Shown here one piece after another: positions 1 through 13,200 of a stretch of DNA of 64,000 nt. The notes under the pieces were generated by a model. It was not told the origin of the DNA and did no database searches. It saw only the letters and a program-made list of their open reading frames with translations. The first letter of the stretch is position 1. Each line of letters begins with the position of its first letter. The stretch comes from Allolobophora icterica (taxonomy: Eukaryota > Annelida > Clitellata > Crassiclitellata > Lumbricidae). The position numbers and the translations under genes are program-made. The stretch covers positions 58,257,449-58,321,448 of the forward strand of contig OY744610.1 of the NCBI GenBank assembly GCA_963556255.1. Reading direction: 5' to 3'.

Positions 1-218
1 CACCCACACCCACACACCATCACACACGCACCCACACCCACACACCAACACACGCACCCACACCCACACACACACCATCACACACGCACCCACACACACA
101 CACACCCACACCAACACACACTCACCCACACCCACACGCACACACACCATCACACACGCACCCACACACTCACACACACCCACGCCATCACACACGCACC
201 CACACCCACACACAGACA
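1..218. repeat. CA-rich minisatellite (CACACCCA / CACACACGCACC)
   Basis: The window opens inside a degenerate array built from CACCCACACC, CACACACGCACC and CACACCATCA words. It ends at about 218 in a short CAGACAGAGAGAC tract. No coding content is seen. The array probably continues upstream of the window. Confidence 0.95.
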
Positions 219-404
219 GAGAGACAAAGGCGACCGAGTTCATGTGCGGCGAATTGGCATTTCAGTAGAATCGTAGAATCGGAGAATCAGTAGAATTGTA
301 GAATCGGACGCATGTGATCTACAGAAGAAAGTTAAGCAAGTCCATATAATTAGAATTTTATCATAACAATACATCAGGCCAGCATAATAGGAATAAGACG
401 CTTT

Positions 405-800
405 GACTTTGTGATACGTGATAGTCTAGTGATTAGTGTACCAGACCGTCAATCGAAAGGTCGGGGGTTCAAATCCTATCATCCAAGCCAAGGCAGACAT
501 TTGCGCGACCATGTCAACTCTGCAACAATAGGTCCACTGACCGTACACCGTATAAGTGGGAAGATCAGGCGGAAATGGAGAGAAAGGCTCCTAAGAAAAT
601 GAAGTCACTATCCTTTCATACCGATGACCTTCGACCTAAACTAGTTGGGCCTATTTAAGTCAGAGGATCTCACGGATCGATCAAACTCTGCCACTGCCCG
701 TACTCTGGTAGTGCCAGTCCCAAGCCTGGAGAAAGGAGGAGGGCGACGATAATCACCTTTGTTATGACACAGCGTCGTTAAACAGAACTACGGATCGATC
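405..800 (+). repeat. tRNA-derived SINE (family B), forward copy
   Basis: Positions 411-475 read as a tRNA-like head: an A-box-like TAGTCTAGTGATTAG followed by a B-box GGGTTCAAATCC. The unrelated body that follows recurs in reverse elsewhere in the window (for example 29440-29700 and 47985-48250). The head has an internal pol III promoter layout but no complete cloverleaf, so it is a SINE and not a tRNA gene. The short open frame at 411-602 lies inside it and is not a gene. Confidence 0.7.
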
Positions 801-1255
801 TCGGCTGGTTACGCTTTTACAGTAGGGTTCTGCGTAGAGCGACCGTTGTCGCATTATGATAACATTTTTTGTATCACAGAAAACTGGATGGCACACCGCA
901 GCCAGGTAGGCTTTCATTTCATTAACTTGGGAATCAATCACATCAGAATAATAAATATAGCTAAATCTAATAAATGATGTTTTTTGTCATAACGCACACT
1001 GCTACAAACTGAATTAGCATAATTGGTGGAGATTATGGATGGCTACAGATAATAGTAAATAGGGCTGTGGCAATAAACTTCCTATCATCCCTACTGGGGA
1101 TTTCAAATTATTGAGAACGTGGGCGAAGATTCTAATTCCTCTTAGCATCTGGTAGAAATAGCCCCCGAAGAATATGATGTTCGTTTTCGTCCATGGGACG
1201 AACTAGCCCGTCGTCGTCACGTGCCACCAGCTCCGCAATGCTCAGATTTATGCAT
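801..1255. other. non-coding, no feature seen
   Basis: Unique-looking AT-rich DNA between the SINE and the minisatellite. No exon with splice signals and no recognisable repeat was found. Confidence 0.5.
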
Positions 1256-1975
1256 TGTGATAACGTTGTGCATTATGGTAATTTTATAATTAAGATAACG
1301 TTGTTCATTGATAACGTTTTGCATTATGATAATGTCACAAATTATGATAACGTTGTATTATGATAACGTTGTGCATTATGATAACGTTTTGCATTATGAT
1401 AACATTGTGCATTATGATAACGTTCTTCATTATGATAACGTTGTGCATTATGATAGCGTTCTTCATTATGAATCATGATGACGTTCTTCATTATGATAAC
1501 GTTGTGCATTATGATAACGTTGTGCATTGTGATAACGTTATACATTATGATAGCGTTGTGCATTGTGATAACGTTGTGCATCGTGATAACGTTGTGCATT
1601 ATCAGGGGCGCCCGCAGGCGGACGCACTGGACGCACGTGCGTCCACCCACCAAATCAAATCCACACAAGGAATAGGCATAGCATGGATATTTTTGGTAAA
1701 CAACAATACGACATGATAAAGATTTGCGATGTTGTCTAAATTGAATTTTTTAATGAGTCACTCTGAGTCATTTTCAGTGTATGACTACGAGCGGTGAACA
1801 CAGGACTGGTAGAATGGGAGGGACGGGAGAGGTGTGCGTCCAATTTTTCCAGGTGTGCGTCCAATTTTTTTAAGCCTGTGGGCGCCCCTGTGCATTATGA
1901 TAACATTGTGCGATAACATTGTGCATTGTGATAACATTATACATTATGATAACGTTGTGAATTATGATAACGAGG
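1256..1975. repeat. ~18-bp minisatellite (GTGCATTATGATAACGTT)
   Basis: Roughly thirty degenerate units of GTGCATTATGATAACGTT run from about 1256 to 1602 and resume at 1891-1975. Because the unit is a multiple of three, several frames stay open through it; these frames are composition artefacts. The array is interrupted at 1603-1890 by a hAT-type MITE. Confidence 0.95.
1603..1890. mobile_element. hAT-type MITE inserted in the minisatellite
   Basis: Element of 288 bp with terminal inverted repeats CAGGGGCGCCCGCAGGC (left) and GCCTGTGGGCGCCCCTG (right). It is flanked by the exact 8-bp target duplication TGCATTAT at 1595-1602 and 1891-1898. CAGGG termini plus an 8-bp duplication are typical of hAT non-autonomous elements. 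No transposase is encoded. The host array continues in register on both sides. Confidence 0.9.
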
Positions 1976-2811
1976 AAAAGTCTCCAGATTAGGTTAGACT
2001 TTTTCATCTATCTATCGATCAGCCGGGCTTTAGGCCTAGGCCTATATAAACATTCATTTATCAATCTGTGTCATAAAGCGAAACAATTAATTCTTACGTT
2101 TAGCTTCGATCTTCTCTCAGATGATCGATTTACGTGTCGATCAGTCAGTTCCTGATCGAAATTGTAGGCCTAATTCTTGAGTTTGGCAATTCCATCGCTT
2201 GATTTCGACTTTCTGCTTCTGTCTGCATGATGGATGATTTTCGATGATCTTATGATCTCATTCGATTTCGGTATTCGAAAGAAACAATGCTTTCATGGAA
2301 TTTCAAATATCGACACTTCGTTTGATCGATATTTTCGATGTTTTACTTTACGAAAAGATAAATTCGTTCGATCGTTCGATGACTGGTAGATTTGTTCTTT
2401 AAAAAGAAACAGTTATTTGATCGAATTTAAAATTTTTACTTCTGCTGATCGAGAATTTCAACGATAGGCCTATTCTGTAAATTCGTTTCATCGCGTCTGT
2501 CATTTTTTCCCAATCAACTTCAGCCTCGACGCGAACAATCGCTCCGAAGATATGACGTCATCGGATAGACAATAAAAATATGACGTCTTACATAAATTAT
2601 GCGTATATATAGTATTCGTGTTTATTCGGAAAGTGAGTAAGTAATTTAACGTTCATGGCACTTTTGGGCCTACTCGTATTTCTTCTATTTCCAGAGTTGT
2701 ATAGTTGAACATAAACTGCCAAGTAACGTATAGTAGGCCTAATTGCATATATTTTCGGTGTAGGCCTATTTAGTTATAGGCCTATTAACTTTCGCTTTAT
2801 AGATCTTCACA
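1976..2811. other. AT-rich intergenic DNA with TAGGCCTA motifs and a CRE-like palindrome
   Basis: No exon was found. The stretch holds repeated AGGCCTA words (near 2033, 2165, 2467, 2732, 2762, 2776), many GATCGAT/TCGATC words, and the palindrome TGACGTCA at 2553-2560. That palindrome lies in a context resembling the one at 27350-27392. Confidence 0.5.
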
Positions 2812-3011
<200 letters not shown>

Positions 3012-3732
3012 GATGCTAACTCACATGCTAAAACTGGATGTCTCACGTTCATCCTCTCGCTTTAACTGATTCTCTCTCTAACGCCCATTAGCTTACGTAC
3101 TAACGCGTTTGCTCATTCCGTCGCTCACTGACGCATTTACTTTAGTAAGCATCGTCGCCCGTAACTACGTGGTAGCTTAGAGCGTTTCTATCTAAGGTCA
3201 CATTATCATGCGCGCATGCGTTGTGTAGCTCCGCCCGTAGACCAATAGCGATGAAGGGTTGTAAAATTTGACGAGCGTTGCCTTCGAGGACGAGAATAAT
3301 AACTTACGCAGAATTAGTTTAAATTTCCCTCAGTCATTTCAGCAATCTGGAAGACCAAATGAATGCACTTAGATAGGTAATAGATCAATAAATCACAAGA
3401 GAAGCTTCCTGTACATATGATAATCGCTAGTTTGAAAAATATTTAGCAAATTAGAGCGTGGTTACTTTATGCTGGATAAGTATAGGACATATAATAATAG
3501 GTCGGATTTCTAACGTTAATTTCTCATAGATGGAAAACACAAATATAAAACTTTCTTGCAAACTAACTCATTTTAGTGTCTTTAACCAAAACCAAACATT
3601 ACTTTTTATTGGAATTGTTGGAGGAAAGAGAAATTTGAACTTACATTTAATGTCCTCTCAAGTATGAGCAGATAAAATACGTGAGGACCATGGTAATGTA
3701 ATAGTATAGTAAAAGGGTAGCCAAACGTTATG

Positions 3733-3733
<1 letters not shown>
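3012..3733. other. non-coding, no feature seen
   Basis: AT-rich unique DNA without a convincing exon or repeat signature. Confidence 0.45.

Positions 3734-3828
<95 letters not shown>
3734..3828. repeat. (AAT)n microsatellite
   Basis: Perfect AAT array of about 95 bp followed by degenerate ATTAGTATTAAT derivatives to about 3880. Confidence 0.95.
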
Positions 3829-4099
3829 GAACATTAATTAGTATTAATAACATTAGTATTAATAATGAAAAGCAATATTAATAGTAATTTGCGAGCATTC
3901 ATCGATCAAAATAAGCCTGCTTGCAAGGCGGACCAATTCGCCATCCACTGTACCAATATCATCTCAAGCTCCTCTGTCAGTCCTCATGCTTTCCATTCAC
4001 AACGAAGAATTCCAGCTTTTGCAACTTACTACTGATCACTGACACGGTTGCTTTCGTTCAGCTGTCAGTATACTTTGTTTTCAGCTCTGCTTACACCTG

Positions 4100-4255
4100 A
4101 TCGAGTGTGAAGAGGCACTGGATGATGTTGCCTGTGAAGAGGCGATGGATGATAGGCCCCTATCGCCTGTAAAGAGGCGCTGGATGATGTCGTCTGTGTA
4201 GAGGCGCTGTATGATGTCGACTGTGGAGCTGAGCTGGATAATGTCGCCAGTGTCG
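4100..4255. repeat. ~30-bp minisatellite (GAGGCGCTGGATGATGTCG)
   Basis: Five degenerate units share the core GAGGCGCTGGATGATG, preceded by GTGAA/GTAAA/GTGTA. It is non-coding as far as can be seen. Confidence 0.85.
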
Positions 4256-4602
4256 ATTCAAGGAAAGAGAGGTGTGTTGGCTCCTTTAGACAGAACTAAT
4301 AACGTTGTCTTTCCACATGGTATTGAGAATGAGAAGCACACATCGCTGAAAATGAAAGTGGGTAAAAGTTAAGAAGTGCGGAAAAAAGAGCTAGGATAGT
4401 GTAAGAAAAAGTTGTAAAAGAGGCGAAGGACTAAAAAAAGGTCATCAACTTTTTTCGGAGATGAAAGCGAAATATTTTGGAGATGAAGTGGCATAAAAAA
4501 AATTTGGGGGCAGAAAATTTGGGACAAGATTTTCCAAAACCGGTCGTCGACGAGATCGTGGCCGACTTTGTCCCCCCCCCACCTCTCAGACGAGATCGCT
4601 GC

Positions 4603-4714
4603 CACTGGCTGCCGTGTACAGTTAAATTCGACTCTTGTAATAACTTGTGATCATCCGTTCATACTGATTTGTAATCATACTGCGTTATTGTCAGTTTGAA
4701 GATATTAAACGAAG

Positions 4715-4764
<50 letters not shown>
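4603..4764 (+). mobile_element. 3' fragment of a retroelement-like repeat with (ATT)n tail
   Basis: The segment containing CTTGTGATCATCCGTTCATA, TGATTTGTAATCATACTGCG and GAAGATATTAAACGAA, followed by an ATT array, is repeated almost exactly at about 42093-42257 and 42910-43010. A shared 3' end with a simple-repeat tail suggests a non-LTR retroelement or a SINE derived from one. The family was not identified. Confidence 0.7.
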
Positions 4765-4767
<3 letters not shown>

Positions 4768-5258
4768 CACGGTTTCCTTAGATAAACTTTCGTACAGAAG
4801 CAGACTTCTAGCAATAACGAAAAAAAATAAAACCACGAAGAGAATTGCAGGATAGATTTAATGCGTGTTTGACTCGAACGGAATAGCTGCTTCTGGTTAC
4901 ATAGTGTATGCTCCCGTGTTTTCTTGTTTTCAACAGCTGTCGCGTGTAAACAACGATCGGACACAGAATTGAGAAATAAACGCGTTTAATGGCTTCTTAA
5001 AATAAAACAAACCCTGGTCTAATGACAGTCTTTTTTTTTATTAAACTGGAAGCTTCAAATGCGACTGAAAAATGCAAATGCTGCGCGTATGCTTCGGTGG
5101 AAGCTCTGTAGGTGAGCGTTCATGCTCGTGCATGTCCATTGGCGAATTGGAACGTTACGTAGGTAAAGTGATGGACAGAAGCAGTTTCAGAAGCCGTTTT
5201 ATTTTAAAACATACGTGCGTTTGATTTAAGTTTGAATTCCATTCGTTGATAGTTGAGT
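4765..5258 (+). promoter_or_regulatory. INTU 5' flank / 5' UTR region
   Basis: About 490 bp between the upstream ATT array and the INTU start codon. No TATA box was recognised. The transcription start cannot be placed from sequence alone. Confidence 0.35.
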
Positions 5259-8200
5259 ATGGCTAGTCGATCAGGAGTGAGAGCTACCGAAACACTTGGA
5301 AACAGCGACGTTGACGATGATACGGGTGATATCGGTTATGATCTCGAAGACCTGGACAGCCTGCGTGAAGTCAGGAACCGTTTTTTTCCGGATCACTCGG
5401 ACATTTCTCCCCGAAATCGCGGGCTACAGGATGATGTGTAAGTCGATCTCAGGTAGCATAGCTAGAAATGTGTCCATGTTTGGAGTTATCGTGCATGCAA
5501 AAGAAGTAGGGCGGTGGAAAAGGGTGCTTATTATAAAAATCAGCAAGGAATTCTAGACAAGCATTGTGGTAGAATATGGAAGTTTTTAAGCAAGAGCAGC
5601 ACTCCATGAAGCCCCTAAATCTGCTTATTGAGGGGTTGATATCCCATGGCCCCCAATGTAAAGTTGTGGATAATCTTTGAGGAATCCGTTATTGATTTTG
5701 ATATTGTGATTTCCAAAATAGAGGTTGCAAATTCTTACACTGAGTAGTAGTTTAGGCGTCAGACAACAATAGTGACAGACTGACTGCATGTAGGAAGCAG
5801 GAAGACAGACAGATAGACACCCACAGTGAGAAATGGAGGAGTGAGAATAAAGTGAAAAGTTCAAATGTTTAGAGTGCAACATGTGACTCCCAAAAGACTG
5901 ACTGATTTGTTACTGTGCATTGTGCATCATAATATAATAATCAATATTATTGTAACCTATACTAGGCTGGTGCCCTGTGCCTAGCTCTTGATTTCATTTA
6001 CAATTACGCTACAATTTTCGTTGACAGAGAATTCCACGGACCATGGGTGAAGGCAGTGAGTCCGAAGGGGGATGCATTCTACCTGGAAAAAGACTCGTCT
6101 CTGAGACATTCGAATGGTTCTTACCCAGAGTCGGCTAAACCCAGATCGTCTAAGTCACGTAGATCGAAATCGTCGAACCAGAACAGTGAATGCGATGATC
6201 CGAATCTGCCAGACACGTTTGGGAATGGACTGACGAAAAGAGTTACGTTCAGTGACACGGGAATCATAAAGACGATTTTTGTGTCGCTTCACAGTCAGCC
6301 AAATGACTATCAAAGACATGGCAGCGAATGCGAAAGACTTTTCGGAATCATTCCAGGATATTTCCAGTCCGGTGGTTCAAGGGATGATGCAGTGTCTGCT
6401 GAAAAGCGGATAGTGGTGCAAGGCTTACTACCACATGGAGCAGCGCTTAAAGCTGGCGTTAAAATAGGTTCGATCACTTTATGCTAAATACTGCCCAGGC
6501 TCATTACTATTACTAGTTTCAAATCTAATCCAGGCTCATTGCTGTTACTAGTAGCAAATTCCAACTTGCCTAAGGAAATGCATTCATTAATAATAATTTG
6601 TAACAAAAGGGCCTCCAAGCCTTATATATAGCTTAGAGCCTCGGCAAGTCTAAATCCGGCATGGGATAAGTACCTTGACTGTTTCATTACTTCTGTCGTT
6701 GACAGCATTTGGCAGGATCTGTCTTCATTCTTGCTTGATTCAGGTGACTGGCTGATGGCTGTCGATGATACAGAAGTCAGTGCTGACAATGTGGACGATG
6801 TTTTGTCAACAATTGCATCGGACAAGAAGGTCTGAAGGATTCTTAATCAGTCTAAACTGTAATGTAAGAAGTGTAAAGTCATGTGACTTCTCGGTGCTAT
6901 CTGCACTGACTAGGCTAGCACTACTTCTTGCATAACTAGTGCAAAACTACTCTTTGGTGGTATCTTTAAGGCAATTCTATAAGTTCAAAGCCTTTATGCA
7001 CTGACCCCTAAGGTGAGTGCATAAAGGCTCTTAAAGGGCACTTTACAAGTAGCTAGATTCAAACACACACACACACACACCTACACACGCACACACCTAC
7101 ACACACACACCACACACACACACGGCACACACCTACACACACACACACCACGCACACAGACACACACACAGGCACGCGCACACACAAACACACACCACCT
7201 ACACACATACACACAAGCACACAGATTGTGATGTAGATTGTGAATCAATGGTTTCATTCTTTCATTCAGGCAAAGCTGACGTTGCAGAGGGTTGCCATGG
7301 AGACCTATCCACAGTCGAGGCCCCAACAGCGGAGATGCTTGTCTGACGATGGAGGTGGGCTGGTGAAGCTGGTGGCTGGAGAACGACTTCTTCAGCAGAG
7401 CCCAGCCTCCCTTCGTGATGTTCTTCATGGTGTTCTCTACCTGGCTTTGGATATCAGTTCAGACGACCTCATAGACAAGGTCTGTAATGTCCCTATCATC
7501 ATCCTCTTGTCAGAATCATCATAATTGTAAATTTATGTATCCCCACTTCAAGAGAGACTCGTCAAAATGCACCCGACTTAACAACCTGAAATCACGAATA
7601 AACTTCAAGCGCTTGCAGTCTGTGTACTCTTTATCGCTGAGTTTGCTGGGGGGTGCGGGTGGAGCAGAAATCTTTAAACAAATTGCTGCCTTGGCTGGGA
7701 TTTGAACCCCAACATCTTGGTTGACAGTCCAGCGTGCTAACCTCTAGACTATCGCACACCCCTACAAGTTTACTGATCACCAGTTTGTTGTGTTCAGGAA
7801 GATGTCATTTACTGTTCTCCAAGAAGTCAGAATAAATCTCTGTTGGACTTGAGAGGAGCGTTTGTTACTCTTGGTCAAATGCTGACAGATGTTACCGACA
7901 ACTCTGCAAAGAAGTAAGTCCGACTGTGAGGTTCGTAAATGAAGCGTAGCGTAATGTAATCGAAAACTTGCATCTGTGGTCGTAGTCAATCTGCATTTCT
8001 GTTTTGAGTTATTTTTAACGGATTTCGATTTTAGTTGCATTAAAGTGACTGCCGATTAGGTTGTAAATTGTAATTATAATTGCAAATTTATATAGCGCCA
8101 CTTCAAGAGAGACTGACTCATCAGAGGTACTCCCAACCTAGCACAATGAAACCACTATCGAACAGAAGGGTCTTCAAGGTTAGATGAGATATGATAGAGG

Positions 8201-9423
8201 TGTATTCCCTAAACCTTGCATGTTGCACTTAGTCATAATTTCTTGTTCCTGAGAGTCAGGCTTATCTTGGGTGAAAAAAATAATAAAATGAAAAAAATGA
8301 TTAAATAAATAAATAAATTTATCAAGTGGTATGTAATAAATTGAAAGCTAACTAGTCAATTAGCAATGACTTGCGTAAACAGGAATTGTTTTGTTTTATG
8401 CGTGCAGTTCTTCGGCCGTGATTGGTGATCAGTTGCTTCATGTGGCCTACTGTAAACTCGACAGAAGGATCTTTCTACTCTTCTTGCCGGCTGCTAGGTA
8501 TATATTCATCGGCATTTCAAAAGCAATTTTGAACTTCAAACTCCCCTCGAAATGTCTATTTGAGGATGAATGACCTGATGAATGATTGGATGAACGAATA
8601 TATGAATGGACGGATTTATGGGTGGATGAATGAATGAATGAATTTATGAGTTTTGAATGAATGAATGAATTTATGAGTTTTGAATGAAGGAATGAATTTA
8701 CAAGTTTGTAAATGAATGAATAAACGAATTTATGAGATCTGAATGGATGAATGAACGAATGAGCGAATGAATGAATGAATTCATGAATGGATGGATGGAT
8801 GGATGGATGGATGGTTGGGTGGGTGGGTGGGTGGGTGGGTGGGTGGGTGGGTGGGTGGGTGGGTGGGTGGGTGGGTGGGTGGGTGGGTGGGTGGGTGGGT
8901 GGGTGGATGGATGGATGGATAAAATATATGAACAAATAAAAGATATGAACGAATGAATTAATGAATGTGACGGATGCGACTTGAAGATGCCTGGTAGTCC
9001 GAGTCGCAAAGTTGATGAGACTGTTGTTGTTTGACAGAGTTTCAGTCGCTCAACTGAACCACGTCATGAGAGACGTCGGTCGCATTCTGCTCATCATTTA
9101 CGGATCTATCAGCGCGTAAGTGGCCGATGTGGAACTTCTATCAGATAAGAAAGAGGAGGAGACGGAGAAGCAGTAGGAGGAAGAAAAGGAGATTGAAGAG
9201 GAGGATGAGAAGGAGGAGACAGAGGGAAAGACGAAGAAGAATAAAAAGTTAAGAACCATATGCATATACATATGGAAGAGCAGAAGAGCGGACCCTTAAG
9301 TTAGGCTGAGAGGCTGCCATGGGTGTGAAGTCTGAGCAACTCATTATTCGTGGCCTCAGCTTAGTCCTCTCCCTTGCCACCTACGGTGAATGTACCAACT
9401 AATGCCATAAAATAATAATAATA

Positions 9424-9480
<57 letters not shown>

Positions 9481-10206
9481 TACTCGTGGCTGAATTGAGC
9501 AGCTTAAAACAATGCATAGACTGGTAAACTGTACTTTCTCCCTGACAGCTCATATTTGTCATCAAATAAAATCTGATTGTCTGTCGACCAAACTGAAGTA
9601 AAAACTTCTAAGAAGCTGCTTTCCTGCTATCAATCTAACATTGGATTTGTGAAGTGCCCACACTTTCTCAATGCAACCCTGGCTAAAGATTAATGTGAAT
9701 TATGATCATAACAGTGAATAATCCATTCGATAAGCCTGGTTTTCCCTGGCTTCTCTAATCTAACGGATTATTGCTGACTACAACTTCACTTAAAGGAACC
9801 ATCGATTGATGCTTTATGCATTATAATAACGGCGCCTTAGAAGTCATTGGAGTTTAGAATAGATACAGGTCTTAATTTTCAATACCAACATTTTCTTTTC
9901 AGTGCCTTTGAACAGCTGGAAAATCATTCGGAGTTGGATCGCTTCTTCACGCTCGTCTTTCAGCGTCTGCTTCTTGCTCAGGAGCGACAGTCGCAGAATC
10001 CCAATCGTCAGGAGTTCCTTGAGCCGTTCACTTTTGCTCTGAGCGGGATGAGAGCCATTTTGTTGCCAGAGCCAGTCAAGGTCTGAGAGCTAGTTCACTT
10101 CGTTAATCAGTTGGAAAAGTTCTAGTGGTGTAAGCCATGTGAGAGACCCTGTGAGAATCCAGTAGATCCGATAAACTGACTCCCACTAAAAGCTATGACA
10201 ACTGTA

Positions 10207-10247
<41 letters not shown>

Positions 10248-13200
10248 GCATTTATTAAGCGCCACTGTCTAATGACCAAGCATCAATCGATGGCACTGAG
10301 CAATAATGAGAGAAGGACTTGCTCAAGGTCCCTGCACAGTAACTGTCTCCGGGGAGGAGGCTTGAACCCATACCCTCCGCATTGCAAGGCAAGTGCTCTT
10401 ACCAATTGGCTACCATGTCCCACAAACTTTAATTAAGTAATTATTGGTCTTTTTAAGTGAATGTCTTAGGGTAGGAGACTCGAACCCATAATGTCCATGT
10501 TGCAAGGTGACCCCTCTAACCAATTGACTACCGTGTCCTGCATTGGACTCCTAAGGTCCTGGACACGGGCCTGCAAAGTTTGTATGCAGAAGATAATGAC
10601 CATGTTTTAACTGCATGCATAGCAGAATTCTAAGTACTGTAACATGGAATTTGCGTCTTTGCAGCTTTGAGATATTCAAACTCAATTGGTTTTTAACAGT
10701 TTTTTTTACTATTTTTGACTATTTGTGTCAAAATCTGTTTTATTTTCTACTCTAGATTCTGATTCATAATTGTCTGAGTGAATTTGAAGCGGCTGACTTT
10801 GCAGACATGGTAGGATTCTCATTTGTTCGATCAGTGAACTAACTTTATTATTATTATTATTACTACTATTATTATATTTTGTTATGTTATAAGTTGTTTA
10901 ACTGCTGTTTAATCATTCTATGCAATGTCAGCCTTTTTCTTCCTCTGTTCCGGAAATGTCTGAAGACCATTTTATTTGTTGCTGACTTTGAATCGTTTAG
11001 TGGTGCTTTTATAAATGTTTGATTACAATTACAATTATACTTGGCAGATGTAAACGTAGATATAGATACTTATGTATTTTTCTGAGAGTGTCGCATTTGG
11101 AGTGATTATATAAATATTTAAATATTTGGTGCAATCTGTTCTAAAGAGTTCTGTAGCAGAGTTAGTGAAATGCTTTCTGTTCTGTGGTTTGTGTAGTCGG
11201 AGAGTTACTACAACGTTCGACGATCATATACCATACTTGGAAGCTGTCTTTACTACAAGGTCTCTGGTGATTTTATAGCATTAGTTGGTTGATGTTGTTA
11301 ACACTTTGGATTGGGTTACAAAGGTGCTATATAAATAGCCAGATGCATACATACTTAAATACATTTGTTAGGGTCAGATGATTTGTTGTTGACCTGGTGT
11401 ACACTTGAACCTCCTTATGGTGCTGCTTTGGGAGTCATATCAAGTGCTGCATTATAACAAAGTGCTGTTATAATCCATCGAATTCAAGAGGGCCACTATC
11501 TTACAGTGGCATCTTCCAATGGGTGGGGGTTGACCAATGGGTGGGGGTTTGAGAGAACGATCCCACGGTTGCCAGAAGTGGGAGGTTTAACATTCTGGAT
11601 GTAAACTGGGGTTGTAGTATGATTTCTTATGGACCATGCATGATGCTGATGTTAATTTAAATTAATTTACAGTTCTGAGTGACTTCTGAGTCTCTTATAT
11701 ATAAGTCGGCCAGAGTGGGGGGTTTATTCTCCCATTCCAGGTTGGAGGTTAGACACAACTGCTATCTTATGATGCACAAGGCATCGTTCATCATTGCTTC
11801 AATAGAACCTTTGGAAAAATCGTTCTCTATTGGGGAAGTCTATCTAGCAAAACCGATGGTTAAGCAAGTTGAAACAGACAAATCATAAATCCTATTAGGT
11901 ATGGTGTCTGCAATGGTCCCTACCTGGATGGCTGTGTCTTTGTTGTATAGGGGCATGGGTGCAGGAGAATATCAAATACAGTTGTATTGTATTGTATTGA
12001 TACAAAACAAAAGAAAGTTGATTGTCTATTAAAAAACTACCTGCATATGATCGGTTCTGCCTGTTTTAGGGTTACCTGTTGGCCAGCCATCTCCAGAAGG
12101 AAGACGCAATTGATGTGAACTTGTATCTTCGCTACCACGGTCTCCTGACCCTGTCGAATGAAGAAGAGTTGGGTCATCTCGTCGTGTGGAGGGAAATCTT
12201 TCCGACAAGTCGTTTTCACAGCTCTCCACGTCAAGTCATTCCTGGTTATACCGAAACAGATGGACGATTGTTTATGTTGGTTGTTGGTATGGTGAGTTTC
12301 TCGTGGATTCTCATCACCTAATCTAATCTAATAGTTGTTTAAACCCGTTTTAAAAAACAGGGAATTGGGCAATTAAAGTGAAAGCAATTTTTCTGCATGT
12401 GCGGCTTAAGTAAATTGACCCATTTAAACCTGTTAAGCTCGTTCGCCACCTAAGTAAATTAGTTTAAGCCCATTTGAAGCTGCCTTTAGTTTAAAAGAGC
12501 AGCCATTTACAGTATATTTAAGTTTACGTTGAATTAAGTGTGAAATGAACGTCTGTTGGAATCTCGCCATTTGTAAAGAGTGACATCATTGGTCATGAAT
12601 ATTCATTAGTTGGAAGGGGCCAGTGAGAGGCTTCATGAATATTGGATCAGCGTAACAAAAACTTCACTTCATGAATGACTTCGTGATATTTCTGTTTGTT
12701 TATGTTATTAATTCTAATTGGGTAACTTATACCATGCCCCAGCTTTGTTGTTTCACTGGAAGCCTGTTTTGCAGTTTAACTTTAAGTCCATCTGAGTACT
12801 GGCAGCTATGTTTCTGCAGTAAATCTTTTTGATTTATATACAGAAATATTCAGTGCTTGCGTTCGATTATAAGCAGCTGTTGGGCAGTTTATTTGGGGCA
12901 GTTTAATTTTCAATCCTGAGTACTAGCGACTGTGTCTTCTTCAGGAAGAGCACTGATAAAAACCCTTTTCTGTTTGTCTTCAGCGAAATGCAGTTCTTGG
13001 GGTCCTCCTAGAAGCTGGTGGGTGTGCAGAGAAGGCCGAGGGTCACCCTACCCCTGATCCTTTCTACATTGATCAGGCCAATGCAACGTTGATTCAGCTG
13101 CAAACATTGGACATCTTCAGCCAATGTGAACTGCGGTTTGTAACATAATTTCCAATTGTACATATATGTAATCTGTTGCACTTACAGTGAGGACTTATTA

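Noticed and set aside
411..480. A functional tRNA gene
   Set aside because: A and B boxes are present, but the arms do not pair as a full cloverleaf and the sequence continues into a SINE body found elsewhere in the window.
8447..9009. Long His/Pro/Thr and Gly/Trp frames
   Set aside because: Artefacts of 4-bp repeats; they overlap INTU exon 6 only in the wrong frame.
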